The position numbers and the translations under genes are program-made. Below the pieces are notes generated by a model. It was not told where the DNA came from. It saw only the letters and a program-made list of their open reading frames with translations, and did not search any database. 64,000 nucleotides of DNA from Cellulomonas cellasea (GTDB lineage: Bacteria; Actinomycetota; Actinomycetes; Actinomycetales; Cellulomonadaceae), in assembly GCF_030372105.1 (NCBI RefSeq), contig NZ_JAUDBQ010000006.1:142403-206402 (forward strand), in the 5' to 3' direction. This document shows, piece by piece, positions 11,877-20,279 of this stretch (position 1 is its first letter; each line of letters starts with the position of its first letter).

Positions 11877-12915
11877 GCCGACGTACCGAGCCCCCGAGGC
11901 GCTTGAGCTGCCTTTCGACCAGTACCAGCGGTACGCCACGGCGGCGCGCGCCGTCGAGGGCCTCGGCGGCTGGTCCGGCCGTCGTGTGCTTGACGTCGGC
12001 GGCGCGCCGGGCTTCCTGGAGCTGTTCTTCGACGACGCCCAGGTGGCGGTCATCGACCGGTTCGGCACGCACGGGGGCAACTTCGTCGTCGCCGACGGCG
12101 CGCATCTGCCGTTCGACGACGACGCCTTCGACATCGTCATCTCACTGGACACCCTCGAGCACATCCCCGCGGAGTTCCGTGCGGCGTTCCTGTCCGAGTG
12201 CCGCCGCGTCGCCCAGGACTTCGTCGTCCTGAGCGCGCCGCATGACACCGAGGGCGTCGCCCTCGCCGAGAACGCGTTGCAAGCGTTCGTGACGGCACGG
12301 TTCGGCGAGGTGTTCGGCACGCTGCAGGAGCACATCGACAACGGGCTGCCGAAGATCGAGGACACGCTCACGGCACTCAGCGGCGACGGCTGGAACGCCG
12401 TCCGCCTCCCCAGCGGCTACCTGCCCCGGTGGCTGCTGGGCATGGTGTTCCACCACGAGCTCCTCGCGTCAGGCCTGCCCGCGCTGCCCGAGCTGCACCG
12501 GTTCTACAACGAGCGCCAGTCGCTCAACGACAACGCCGACCCGTCCTACCGCCAGGTGGTCGTGGCGTCCGGCCGCCGTGGCCTCGACGAGCTCGAGGCG
12601 CTCATCGACTCCCTGCGCAGCCCGGCCACGTCGCCCGACTCGGATGCGACGCTGGCAGCGATCGCGGGCACGGTGCTGAGCGCGCGGCTGTCCGGGACCG
12701 GGCAGATCGCCGATCTGCAGAACAAGGTCTCCCGGCTTGAGGCGGAGCTCGCGGGAGCACGATCCGAGACGCATAACCGGGACATCGAGCTGGCGCAGCT
12801 CCGCGCGCAGCTGGTGGTCGCACAGGGGAAGGCGGAAGCCAGCAGGTACAGCCTGGAGCGGGTCGCGAGCGCGGCTGCGCGGCGGCTCCGTAGGCCGGAT
12901 GGGGGACAGCAGTGA
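11869..12915 (+). CDS. SAM-dependent methyltransferase with C-terminal coiled coil
   Basis: This 348-residue protein has a class I methyltransferase fold: motif I VLDVGGAPGFLELFF (about residues 43-57), acidic loop AVIDRFG, and DIVISLDTLEHIP as motif IV. From about residue 285 to 335 it carries heptad-rich helical sequence (IADLQNKVSRLEAEL and LAQLRAQLVVAQ) predicted to form a coiled coil, then a basic end. Its place directly after a Wzt with a cargo domain recalls E. coli WbdD, whose methyltransferase and coiled coil cap and measure O-antigen chains. That role here is inference; no kinase domain is present in this protein. The ATG at 11869 overlaps the wzt-like stop. Confidence 0.8.
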   Translation: MAEPTYRAPEALELPFDQYQRYATAARAVEGLGGWSGRRVLDVGGAPGFLELFFDDAQVAVIDRFGTHGGNFVVADGAHLPFDDDAFDIVISLDTLEHIPAEFRAAFLSECRRVAQDFVVLSAPHDTEGVALAENALQAFVTARFGEVFGTLQEHIDNGLPKIEDTLTALSGDGWNAVRLPSGYLPRWLLGMVFHHELLASGLPALPELHRFYNERQSLNDNADPSYRQVVVASGRRGLDELEALIDSLRSPATSPDSDATLAAIAGTVLSARLSGTGQIADLQNKVSRLEAELAGARSETHNRDIELAQLRAQLVVAQGKAEASRYSLERVASAAARRLRRPDGGQQ

Positions 12916-12937
12916 TCGATGGGGGACAGCAGTGAGC
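12898..12937 (+). repeat. 20-bp tandem duplication at a gene junction
   Basis: Two copies of an 18-base identical block (12898-12915 and 12918-12935) lie at a 20-base period. The first copy holds the stop of the methyltransferase gene. The second holds the GTG start of the next gene and, overlapping it, the same TGA triplet. Before the duplication the two genes would have overlapped by four bases. Confidence 0.9.
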
Positions 12938-15427
12938 AAGGACATGGCAATGGGCACGGTTTCAGTCATCGTTGTGAACTACCGCGGTGCTGAGGACACC
13001 ATCGCGTGCCTCAAGGCGTTCGCGGGCATCGACTGGCCTGCGGACAAGCTCGAGCTCGTCGTTGTCGACAACGCGAGCGGCGGCTCGGACGTCAAGCAGA
13101 TCAAGCAGGCCGTCCCGCACGCGCGGGTGATCGAGTCGAAGAAGAACCTCGGCTTCGCCGGCGGCTGCAACCTGGGCGTGGAGAAGGCGAGCGGCGAGTA
13201 CGTCGCCTTCATCAACAACGACGCCCGCCCAGACCGTGCCTTCCTCTCGGCCGCGATCCCCGAACTCGAGGCCAACCTCGACGTCGGCGCCGTCGCCACG
13301 AAGGTCCTCGACTGGGAGGGCAAGACGATCGACTTCGTCGCCGCCGGGATGTCCTGGTACGGCCAGGCGTTCAAGCTGGGCGTCGGCGAGGCGCCGGGCG
13401 AGGGGCCGGAGAGCCGACGGGACATCCTGTTCGGCACGGGCTCCTCGCTCATCCTCCGCAAGGACGTCTTCGAGAAGGTCGGCGGCTTCGACGACGACTA
13501 CTTCATGTTCTTCGAGGACGTCGACCTCGGCTGGCGCCTGTGGGTGCTCGGCTACCGGGTGCGCTACGTGCCGCAGTCGATCTCGTACCACCGCCACCAC
13601 GCCTCCATGTCGTCGATCGGCAGCTGGCGGGAGAAGTACCTGCTCGAGCGCAACGCGCTCTACACGATCTACAAGAACTACGGCGAGGAGAATCTCTCGC
13701 GGTTCCTGCCCGGCGCCATCGCGCTGGCCATCCGCCGCGGGGTGGTGCTCGGAGGCGACGACCCGACCGCGCTCGACCTGGCCCACGGCCACGACCCGTC
13801 CGAGGGCCCCACCGCCGAGGTGTCGCGCACCGTGCTCGCATCCACCTACGCGGTCGACGAGTTCGTGCGCAACCTCCCGGCAATGCGCGCCAAGCGAGAC
13901 GTGCTGCAGGCCGCCCGCCGCCGCACCGACTCAGAGATCGTGCGCCTCTTCGGCGAGCCGATGCGCCCCAACATCCCCAACGCGGGCTTCGTGGACGCCT
14001 ATCAGGCGGTCGTGGACGCATTCGACGTCGCCACCCCCTTCGGCGGTCGTCGTCGCATCCTGGTCGCCACGGGCGACACCGTCTCGAAGCGCATGGCCGG
14101 ACCCGCCATCCGGGCGTGGCAGATCGCGAGCGCGCTCTCCAAGGAGCACGACGTCCAGCTCGTCACCACCGGCACCTGCGACCTGACGAGCGCCGACTTC
14201 CCGATCAAGCACGTCAACGGCCGCGATCTCGTCCAGCTGGAGAAGTGGGCGGACGTGATCGTGTTCCAGGGCTTCCTGATGCACGAGCACCCGGTGCTCA
14301 AGAACAGCGACAAGATCGTCGTCGTCGACATCTACGACCCGTTCCACCTCGAGCAGCTCGAGCAGGCGCGCGACCTGGGAGAGAAGGCCCGCCGCGAGGT
14401 CGTGCGGTCCTCGACGGCCGTGCTCAACGAGCAGATCCTGCGCGGCGACTTCTTCATGTGCGCGGCCGAGAAGCAGCGCGACTTCTGGCTCGGCCAGATG
14501 GCGGCGCTCGGACGGGTCAACCCGGCTGTCTATGACGAGGACGAGACGCTGAACTCGCTCATCAGCATCGTCCCGTTCGGTGTGGGCGATGAGCCACCTG
14601 TGGCCACGAGGCCGATGGTCAAGGGCGTCATCCCCGGCATCGGCAAGGACGACAAGGTCATCCTCTGGGGCGGCGGGATCTACAACTGGTTCGACCCGCT
14701 GACGCTCATCCGCGCGATCGACGTCGTCAAGGAGACGGTGCCGGAGGTCCGGCTCCTGTTCATGGGGGTCAAGCACCCGAACCCTGCCGTGCCGGAGATG
14801 CGGATGGCGGTCCAGGCCAAGGACCTCGCCCGCGAGCTGGGACTGCTCGGGACGCATGTCATTTTCAACCACGAGTGGGTGGCGTACGAGGAGCGGCAGA
14901 ACTTCCTCCTCGAATCGGACATCGGTGTGAGCACGCACCTCGACCATGTCGAGACGGCGTTCTCCTTCCGCACGCGGATCCTCGACTACCTGTGGGCGTC
15001 ATTGCCCATCGTCTGCACCGACGGGGACTCGCTGGCGGCCCTCGTGTCCTCGCGCAACCTGGGGCGTGTCGTCCCCGCCGGTGACGTCGACGCCCTTGCC
15101 GAGTCCCTGACCGAGGTGCTCACCAAGCCGGAGCTCGCCGCGGAAATTCGGGCGAACATCGAGGACGTGGCTCCGGAGTACCGCTGGAGCGAGGCGCTCC
15201 GCCCGCTGGTCGAGTTCTGCCGCAATCCGCGGCGGGCGCCCGACCTCGTCGACCCCGAGTCGGCGAAGGCCCTCGGAACCCCGGTCTCGGTGGTGCCCCC
15301 GCGGTGGGGCGGGCTGCGCGGGGACGCCGCGCTCGTGCGGGAGTACTTGCAGGACGGCGGAGTGGTCAACGTCGTGAGCAAGGCGGGCGGCCGGGTCAAG
15401 CGCCTGGTGCTTCCGCCGCGGGCGTGA
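12932..15427 (+). CDS. Two-domain glycosyltransferase (GT2-GT4 fusion)
   Basis: An 831-residue protein with two catalytic domains. Residues about 8-260 form a GT2 domain with VSVIVVNYRGAEDTIACL, VVVDNASGG, NLGFAGGCNLG, the FINNDARPD metal site and FMFFEDVDLGWRLW. A linker of about 100 residues follows. From about residue 370 comes a GT-B domain beginning RRILVATGDTVSKRMAGPAI, with VILWGGGIYNWFDPLTLI in the donor half. Such fusions add two sugars in sequence to a growing chain. It starts with GTG inside the second copy of a 20-bp duplication; a downstream in-frame ATG at 12944 or 12950 is also possible. Last gene of the exporter operon. Confidence 0.9.
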   Translation: MSKDMAMGTVSVIVVNYRGAEDTIACLKAFAGIDWPADKLELVVVDNASGGSDVKQIKQAVPHARVIESKKNLGFAGGCNLGVEKASGEYVAFINNDARPDRAFLSAAIPELEANLDVGAVATKVLDWEGKTIDFVAAGMSWYGQAFKLGVGEAPGEGPESRRDILFGTGSSLILRKDVFEKVGGFDDDYFMFFEDVDLGWRLWVLGYRVRYVPQSISYHRHHASMSSIGSWREKYLLERNALYTIYKNYGEENLSRFLPGAIALAIRRGVVLGGDDPTALDLAHGHDPSEGPTAEVSRTVLASTYAVDEFVRNLPAMRAKRDVLQAARRRTDSEIVRLFGEPMRPNIPNAGFVDAYQAVVDAFDVATPFGGRRRILVATGDTVSKRMAGPAIRAWQIASALSKEHDVQLVTTGTCDLTSADFPIKHVNGRDLVQLEKWADVIVFQGFLMHEHPVLKNSDKIVVVDIYDPFHLEQLEQARDLGEKARREVVRSSTAVLNEQILRGDFFMCAAEKQRDFWLGQMAALGRVNPAVYDEDETLNSLISIVPFGVGDEPPVATRPMVKGVIPGIGKDDKVILWGGGIYNWFDPLTLIRAIDVVKETVPEVRLLFMGVKHPNPAVPEMRMAVQAKDLARELGLLGTHVIFNHEWVAYEERQNFLLESDIGVSTHLDHVETAFSFRTRILDYLWASLPIVCTDGDSLAALVSSRNLGRVVPAGDVDALAESLTEVLTKPELAAEIRANIEDVAPEYRWSEALRPLVEFCRNPRRAPDLVDPESAKALGTPVSVVPPRWGGLRGDAALVREYLQDGGVVNVVSKAGGRVKRLVLPPRA

Positions 15428-15450
15428 CAACCCGCTCGTAGATCGAGATC

Positions 15451-15482
15451 GAGGCCCTGACCGGGAATCCGGTCAGGGCCTC
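15451..15482. terminator. Bidirectional hairpin between convergent genes
   Basis: A perfect 14-base stem (15451-15464 with 15469-15482) and GAAT loop lie between the end of the exporter operon and the end of the DUF2304 gene on the other strand. It can serve both. Confidence 0.8.
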
Positions 15483-15530
15483 GTGTCGTGGTGGCGGCGG
15501 GCTCCCGCGGGACCCGCCTGGCTCAGGGGC

Positions 15531-15929
15531 TCAGGACAGCCGTGAGCCGCTGCTGTCGTCCTCGTGGGCGGCGGTCGACGGCAGGGTGTCCGAGCGGACA
15601 TCCTCCACGTCGAGCCGGAGGAGCGCGACCTCCTCGGCAAGCGTCCGCACCTCCTCCTCCAGCGTCGACAGCTCCACGCTGTACTGCACGGAGATGAGCA
15701 GCAGCACGAGCATGGCGGCGAAGAAGAGCAGGTTGACCGGCGCCTCGAAGCCGAGCTGCGAGGCCGTCCAGGTGAGCAGGCTCGGCACGAGGCCGACGAC
15801 GCCGGTGATGATGGCGATGACGATCCAGATCGCCGCGTACTTCTCCCTGATGCGCCGACTGCGCATCAGGAGCAGGATCACGAAGAGCGTGACGCCGGCA
15901 AGCGCCAGCGATGCGATGTACCCGGTCAT
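15531..15929 (-). CDS. DUF2304 family membrane protein
   Basis: A 132-residue protein with three hydrophobic helices, a RRIREKYAAIWI loop characteristic of DUF2304, and a C-terminal helical, acidic segment (STLEEEVRTLAEEVALLRLD) that should form a coiled coil. DUF2304 proteins are regularly found beside polyprenyl-phosphate mannosyl- or glucosyltransferases, as here, and probably form part of that complex. The start ATG overlaps the stop of the upstream GT2 (ATGA), so the two are translationally coupled. No enzymatic residues are recognised. Confidence 0.85.
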   Translation of the reverse strand: MTGYIASLALAGVTLFVILLLMRSRRIREKYAAIWIVIAIITGVVGLVPSLLTWTASQLGFEAPVNLLFFAAMLVLLLISVQYSVELSTLEEEVRTLAEEVALLRLDVEDVRSDTLPSTAAHEDDSSGSRLS

Positions 15930-16669
15930 GCGTCCTCCGCCAGACGGGCGCCTGTGGCCGGACGGCTCAGGGCGATGAGAAGTGCGAGCACAGCCCGCAG
16001 GAGGAACAGGCTCGCGCGCACCGGGTTGTGGGAGGGGCTCCCGCCCGCCCGGGCGCGCATCTCCACCGGGATCTGGCGGACGCGGAGCTTCGCGCGGGCC
16101 GCGATGACCAGTGACTCGATGGTGTCCCCGAGATACTCCGCGGGATAGCTCGGCGCGAAGAGCGCGATCGCCCGGGGGCCAGCGGCCTTGAACCCCGAGG
16201 TGCTGTCGGTGAGCTGGGTGCCGGTGACCCGGGAGAGCACCCACGACAGGCCGCGCATGGCCCACCGGCGGGGCCCACGGGCTGTGTAGTTCCCCCGACC
16301 GGCGAACCGGGCCCCGATGACCAGGTCGGCGTCCTCCTGTGTGAGGAGGTCCACCAGCCGGGGCACGTCGCGCGGGTCGTGCTGTCCGTCGGCGTCCAGC
16401 TGGACGACCACGTCGTAGCCGTGGCGTTGCGCGTACTTGAAACCGGCGCGCATCGCGCCGCCCACCCCCAGGTTGATGGGAAGGTCGAGGACGGGGACGC
16501 CGCAGCGTCGCGCGACCTCGGAGGTGCGGTCCGTCGAGCCGTCGTTGACGACGAGGATGTCCACATTCGCGACCGTCTCGTCGACCTCGGCCAGCACGCC
16601 CGGGAGAGCGTCCTGCTCATTCCATGCGGGGATGACGACGAGGACACGGCGTGGGAGCGGGACAGTCAC
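15926..16669 (-). CDS. Polyprenyl-phosphate sugar transferase, dolichol-phosphate mannose synthase-like GT2
   Basis: The protein (247 residues from the GTG at 16669) matches the DPM1-like branch of GT2: VVIPAWNEQDALPGVL, LVVNDGSTDRT, NLGVGGAMRAGF, VVQLDADGQHDP with the catalytic DAD, and DSTSGFKAAGPRAI. It lacks the C-terminal membrane helices of GtrB and instead neighbours a DUF2304 membrane partner. It probably makes mannosyl- or glucosyl-phosphoryl-polyprenol for extracytoplasmic glycosylation. An ATG two codons upstream overlaps nothing but directly abuts the TACCCT box; TACCCT-N6-GTG points to a leaderless mRNA starting at 16669. Confidence 0.87.
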   Translation of the reverse strand: MTVPLPRRVLVVIPAWNEQDALPGVLAEVDETVANVDILVVNDGSTDRTSEVARRCGVPVLDLPINLGVGGAMRAGFKYAQRHGYDVVVQLDADGQHDPRDVPRLVDLLTQEDADLVIGARFAGRGNYTARGPRRWAMRGLSWVLSRVTGTQLTDSTSGFKAAGPRAIALFAPSYPAEYLGDTIESLVIAARAKLRVRQIPVEMRARAGGSPSHNPVRASLFLLRAVLALLIALSRPATGARLAEDA

Positions 16670-16675
16670 GCCCAT

Positions 16676-16681
16676 AGGGTA
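16676..16681 (-). promoter_or_regulatory. Leaderless -10 box of the DPM1-like gene
   Basis: TACCCT on the minus strand, then six bases, then GTG at 16669. The alternative ATG at 16675 would fall between the box and the predicted transcript start, so the GTG is preferred. Confidence 0.5.
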
Positions 16682-16774
16682 CCGGCGCCCCCGTGACGCG
16701 ATTCTCGGCGGCGTTCACGCAGGTGTGGGGCGCCGGCGGCACGGACGATTCGCAGCCCTTCCCACCCAACCCGC

Positions 16775-16780
16775 TAGAAT
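16775..16780 (+). promoter_or_regulatory. Possible -10 box of the amino-sugar operon
   Basis: TAGAAT, about 87 bases before the aminotransferase GTG at 16867. It would give a leader of roughly 80 bases. No clear -35 was identified. Confidence 0.35.
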
Positions 16781-16866
16781 CGGCCCGCTCGTCGGGCGAC
16801 GGGTCGCAGGACCTTGCGGGGTGCCGGATCCAGCCGGCGGCGCGGCGCTAGAGGATTGAGGTTGCG

Positions 16867-17961
16867 GTGCAGCAGTGGGTTCCCATGAACGACCTGTCCA
16901 GGGCGATCAACGAGCAGCGGGCAGCCCTGGAGGGCGCCTGGTCTCGGGTGCTCGACTCCAGCTATGTGGTGATGGGGCCTGAGCACGCCGCCTTCGAGGC
17001 GGAGCTGGCGGCCCTGGTGGGAGCCACTGACGCGGTGGCGGTCGCCTCCGGCACGGACGCTCTGGAGCTGATGCTCCGCGCCACGATGCCGGGTGGCCGC
17101 GATGTGGTCGTCACCGCCGCCAACGCCGGGGGGTACACCACCACGGCGGCTCGGCGCGGGGGGTTCACGGTGCGGTACGTCGACGTCGACGCTCAGACGC
17201 ACCTCGTCGACCCCGACGCCCTCCTCAAGGTCCTGGACGAGCGCGTGGGAGTCGTGGTCGTGACGCACCTGTACGGGCGCGCGGCCGACGTCGCCGCCGT
17301 GCGGGCTGTGTGCGAGCCGCGTGGGATCCGTGTGGTCGAGGACTGCGCGCAGGCGATCGGCGCCCGCACGGACGAGGGACCGGTGGGCTCGCGGGCCGAC
17401 GCCGCGGCCTTCAGCTTCTACCCGACGAAGAACCTCGGCGCGCTCGGCGACGGGGGAGCGGTGACGACCTCGTCCGAGGAGATCGCCGCGAGGCTGCGCG
17501 CGCTGCGCCAGTACGGCTGGGACGCCAAGTACCGCATCGGCGTCGACGGTGGCCGCAACTCGCGGCTGGACGAGGCGCAGGCAGCGGTGCTGCGCACGCG
17601 CATGCCCCTCCTGAGCGCACAGAACGAGGCCAGGCGCGGCATCATCCAGCGATACGCCGCAGTCGGTGCGAGCGGCGTCCGGGTCCTCCCCGCCGAGGGC
17701 GCCGGGCACGTCGGGCACCTCGCGGTGGTCGTCGCGGACGATCGCGCGAGGCTCCGCGAGCACCTGGAGAGCCACCTCATCAGGACGGACGTGCACTACC
17801 CCGTCCCGGACCACCTGCAGGACGCCTTCCGCGACGAGTACGCCGACGTCTCCCTCCCGGTGACAGCGTCGCTGGCCGACAGGATCCTCACGCTCCCCTG
17901 CTTCGCGGAGATGACGCCGGACGAGGTCGACCGCGTCTGTGGCGCATTGGCGAGCTACTGA
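16867..17961 (+). CDS. Sugar 3-aminotransferase (DegT/DnrJ/EryC1 family, FdtB/QdtB-like)
   Basis: A PLP enzyme of 364 residues that transfers an amino group from glutamate to a nucleotide-linked keto sugar. The start reads VPMNDLSRAINEQRA, as in FdtB/QdtB. Other motifs are VASGTDALELMLRA, VVTHLYGRAADV, EDCAQAIGAR and FYPTKNLGALGDGGA, where Lys188 forms the PLP Schiff base. With the ketoisomerase-acetyltransferase three genes later and rmlB in the window, it fits synthesis of dTDP-3-amino-3,6-dideoxyhexose (Fuc3N or Qui3N). Which sugar is made cannot be decided. First gene of a compact five-gene operon. Confidence 0.9.
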   Translation: MQQWVPMNDLSRAINEQRAALEGAWSRVLDSSYVVMGPEHAAFEAELAALVGATDAVAVASGTDALELMLRATMPGGRDVVVTAANAGGYTTTAARRGGFTVRYVDVDAQTHLVDPDALLKVLDERVGVVVVTHLYGRAADVAAVRAVCEPRGIRVVEDCAQAIGARTDEGPVGSRADAAAFSFYPTKNLGALGDGGAVTTSSEEIAARLRALRQYGWDAKYRIGVDGGRNSRLDEAQAAVLRTRMPLLSAQNEARRGIIQRYAAVGASGVRVLPAEGAGHVGHLAVVVADDRARLREHLESHLIRTDVHYPVPDHLQDAFRDEYADVSLPVTASLADRILTLPCFAEMTPDEVDRVCGALASY

Positions 17962-17963
17962 CC

Positions 17964-18923
17964 GTGTCCTCCACCGAAGACATCAAGTACTCGGTCGTCG
18001 TCCCGGTCTACGGGAACGAGGGCACTGTCGAGAGCGTCACCCGGCGGCTCGAGGAGATCTCCCTCCAGCTGGACGGCCGGCTCGAGGTGGTGTTCGTCAT
18101 CGACAGCTCGCCTGACCGGTCGGCGTTGGTCCTTGAGAAGGTGCTCCCCGCATCGACGATCGACTCACAGCTGATCTACCACTCGCGGAACTTCGGGTCG
18201 TTCGCCGCGATCCGCACCGGCCTGGCAGCCGCCCGCGGTGAGTTCATCGGGGTGATGGCGGCGGATCTGCAGGAGCCGCCCGAGCTCATGCTGACCTTCT
18301 TCGAGACGCTGGACACGGGCGAGTTCGATGTGGTCGTCGGCCGGCGCGAGTCACGTGAGGACCCCGCGCTCTCGTCGTTCATGTCGCGGAGCTTCTGGAA
18401 CCTCTACCGCAAGCTGATCGAGCCCGAGATCCCTCGAGGCGGCGTCGACGTGTTCGGCTGCACCCGGGATGTCGCCCGACAGCTGCTCGCGCTCGACGAG
18501 TCGCACTCGAGCCTGGTGGGGCTGCTGTACTGGGTGGGGTACCGCAGGGCCGAGGCGCCCTACTCGCGCTCCAAGCGTGAGCACGGGAAGAGCGGGTGGA
18601 CGATGCACCGGCGGATCCGCTACCTGCTGGACTCGGTGTTCTCCTTCACCGACCTGCCCATCTCGGTCCTCACCGGCATCGGCGCCGGGGGGATGGTGCT
18701 GACGATCCTCGCGAGCGTCATCGTCTTCGTCGGATGGGCGGCAGACCGGATCGCCGTCAGCGGCTACGCGCCGCTGATGCTGACCATCCTGCTGTCAACC
18801 TTCACGCTCCTGTACGGCCTGGGGGTGGTGGGCTCGTACGTCTGGCGCACCTATGAGAACAGCAAGCGGCGGCCGTCCTCCATCGTGATGAGCAACAAGG
18901 TCTTCGCACGTGCGCTCGACTGA
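17964..18923 (+). CDS. Polyprenyl-phosphate glycosyltransferase (GtrB/CsbB-like GT2)
   Basis: The 319-residue protein has a GT2 domain (residues 1-225) with YSVVVPVYGNEGTVESV, FVIDSSPDRS, NFGSFAAIRTGL, the GVMAADLQEPPE metal site and FGCTRDVARQLL. Two membrane helices follow near the C-terminus (about 235-258 and 270-292), the GtrB/CsbB architecture. These enzymes load a sugar onto undecaprenyl phosphate at the inner face. The sugar is then flipped (the GtrA gene follows) and used outside. The GTG start is two bases after the aminotransferase stop. Confidence 0.9.
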   Translation: MSSTEDIKYSVVVPVYGNEGTVESVTRRLEEISLQLDGRLEVVFVIDSSPDRSALVLEKVLPASTIDSQLIYHSRNFGSFAAIRTGLAAARGEFIGVMAADLQEPPELMLTFFETLDTGEFDVVVGRRESREDPALSSFMSRSFWNLYRKLIEPEIPRGGVDVFGCTRDVARQLLALDESHSSLVGLLYWVGYRRAEAPYSRSKREHGKSGWTMHRRIRYLLDSVFSFTDLPISVLTGIGAGGMVLTILASVIVFVGWAADRIAVSGYAPLMLTILLSTFTLLYGLGVVGSYVWRTYENSKRRPSSIVMSNKVFARALD

Positions 18924-19332
18924 GATGCGGGCGCTGCTGGGATCCGCGTTGCGGTTCGGCGTGGTGGGCGGCGCCAACACGCTGGTGACCGGTGTGCTGT
19001 TGTCGCTCCTCTCCCTCGTCATCGCCCCAGGGCTGGCCTACACCGTGGTGTTCGCCCTCGGAATCCTGTTCTCGACGTTCATGGCCGGGCGTTTCGTCTA
19101 CCGCGTCGAGATGGCGCGCGCGCAGATCCTGCAATATGTGGCCATGTACATCGGCGTCTACGTCGTGGGCCTGGGGGTCCTCGCTGTCGCCGTCGGCCAG
19201 GGCTTGCCACCGGGATACTCGGGGCTTGTCGTGCTGGTCACCGCGCCCTTGACCTTCCTGGGCGGGCTTCTGATCGTTCGACGGACGGCGCCTGGACAGG
19301 CGGTCCGACAGCAAGAGGGGATGACGTCGTGA
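18910..19332 (+). CDS. GtrA/GtcA-family membrane protein (putative undecaprenyl-phosphate-sugar flippase)
   Basis: A 140-residue, four-helix protein with the family pattern LRFGVVGGANTLVTGVLL in helix 1 and TFMAGRFVYR after helix 2. It follows directly on a GtrB-like gene, the usual genetic partner, and is proposed to flip the lipid-linked sugar to the outer face. The start is ambiguous: GTG at 18910 overlaps the previous gene by 14 bases, ATG at 18925 lies just after its stop and would remove five residues. It overlaps the next gene by four bases (GTGA). Confidence 0.85.
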   Translation: MRSTEMRALLGSALRFGVVGGANTLVTGVLLSLLSLVIAPGLAYTVVFALGILFSTFMAGRFVYRVEMARAQILQYVAMYIGVYVVGLGVLAVAVGQGLPPGYSGLVVLVTAPLTFLGGLLIVRRTAPGQAVRQQEGMTS

Positions 19333-20279
19333 CCGACTTCTTCGTGCATGAGCTGGGTGTCTGCGAGACGGCAAGCGTCGGGCGCGGTACTCGGGTGTGG
19401 GCTTTCGCCCATGTCCTCGCGGGGGCTGTGATCGGCGCCGACTGCAACATCTGCGATCACGTGTTCATCGAGAACGACGTCGTCGTCGGCGATCGCGTCA
19501 CGATCAAGAGCGGTGTCCAGCTGTGGGACGGCATCCGGCTCGCGGACGACGTGTTCGTCGGGCCCAACGTGACGTTCACCAACGACCGGTTCCCCCGCAG
19601 CAGGCAGTACCCCGAGTCGTTCCCGACGACGCGCATCGACCAGGGGGCGTCGCTGGGGGGCGGGGCCGTCATCCTTCCCGGAATCCACGTGGGACGAGGC
19701 GCGATGGTGGGCGCGGGGGCTGTGGTGACAAAGGACGTCCCGGCGAACGCCGTGGTGGTGGGGAACCCGGCGCGCATCATCGGCTACGGGCCCAGTGCCG
19801 AGGCGCCCCGTGCCGCCCAGGTCCCGGCCATGCCCCAGAGCCTGATAGCCGGGGCTGCGACGGTCGCTCTGCGACGTGCCGACGACCTGCGGGGCTCCCT
19901 CGTCTCCACCGAGCTGGACGACGAGCTCCCGTTCCGGCCCGCGCGCTACTTCACTGTCTTCGACGTGCCCACCCGCGACGTGCGGGGGGCGCATGCCCAT
20001 CGCAAGTGCGAGCAGTTCCTCGTCAGTTTGAGCGGATCGGTCACATGCGTGGTCGATGACGGCGTCCAGCGCCAGGAGGTCGTCCTCGACCGGCCGGACC
20101 TCGGCCTGTACATGCCGGCGATGGTGTGGGGGACCCAGTACCGATACAGCGCCAACGCGGTGCTCGGGGTCTTCGCCTCGCTGCCGTATGACTCAGACGA
20201 CTACATCCGCGACTACGAGACCTTCCTCGAGGCGCGAGGATTGACCCCCACGCGGCAGAGCGCCGACCAGCCCTCATGA
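19329..20279 (+). CDS. Fused sugar N-acetyltransferase and 3,4-ketoisomerase (WxcM-like)
   Basis: Two enzymes in one 316-residue chain. Residues 1-155 form a left-handed beta-helix acetyltransferase with repeating hexapeptides (GADCNICDHVFIENDVVVG), the FTNDRFPRS loop of FdtC/QdtC-type enzymes, and GNPARIIGYG at its end. Residues about 170-310 form a cupin of the FdtA/QdtA type with RGAHAHRKCEQFLV carrying the active-site His residues. Together with the aminotransferase these supply isomerisation and N-acetylation for a dTDP-3-acetamido-3,6-dideoxyhexose. The order acetyltransferase-isomerase is that of Xanthomonas WxcM. Confidence 0.9.
   Translation: MTDFFVHELGVCETASVGRGTRVWAFAHVLAGAVIGADCNICDHVFIENDVVVGDRVTIKSGVQLWDGIRLADDVFVGPNVTFTNDRFPRSRQYPESFPTTRIDQGASLGGGAVILPGIHVGRGAMVGAGAVVTKDVPANAVVVGNPARIIGYGPSAEAPRAAQVPAMPQSLIAGAATVALRRADDLRGSLVSTELDDELPFRPARYFTVFDVPTRDVRGAHAHRKCEQFLVSLSGSVTCVVDDGVQRQEVVLDRPDLGLYMPAMVWGTQYRYSANAVLGVFASLPYDSDDYIRDYETFLEARGLTPTRQSADQPS

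Noticed and set aside
17310..18923. A 537-codon frame for the GtrB-like transferase
   Set aside because: The first 218 codons lie over the aminotransferase gene and are Arg-rich. The GTG at 17964, just after the aminotransferase stop, matches GT2 proteins.
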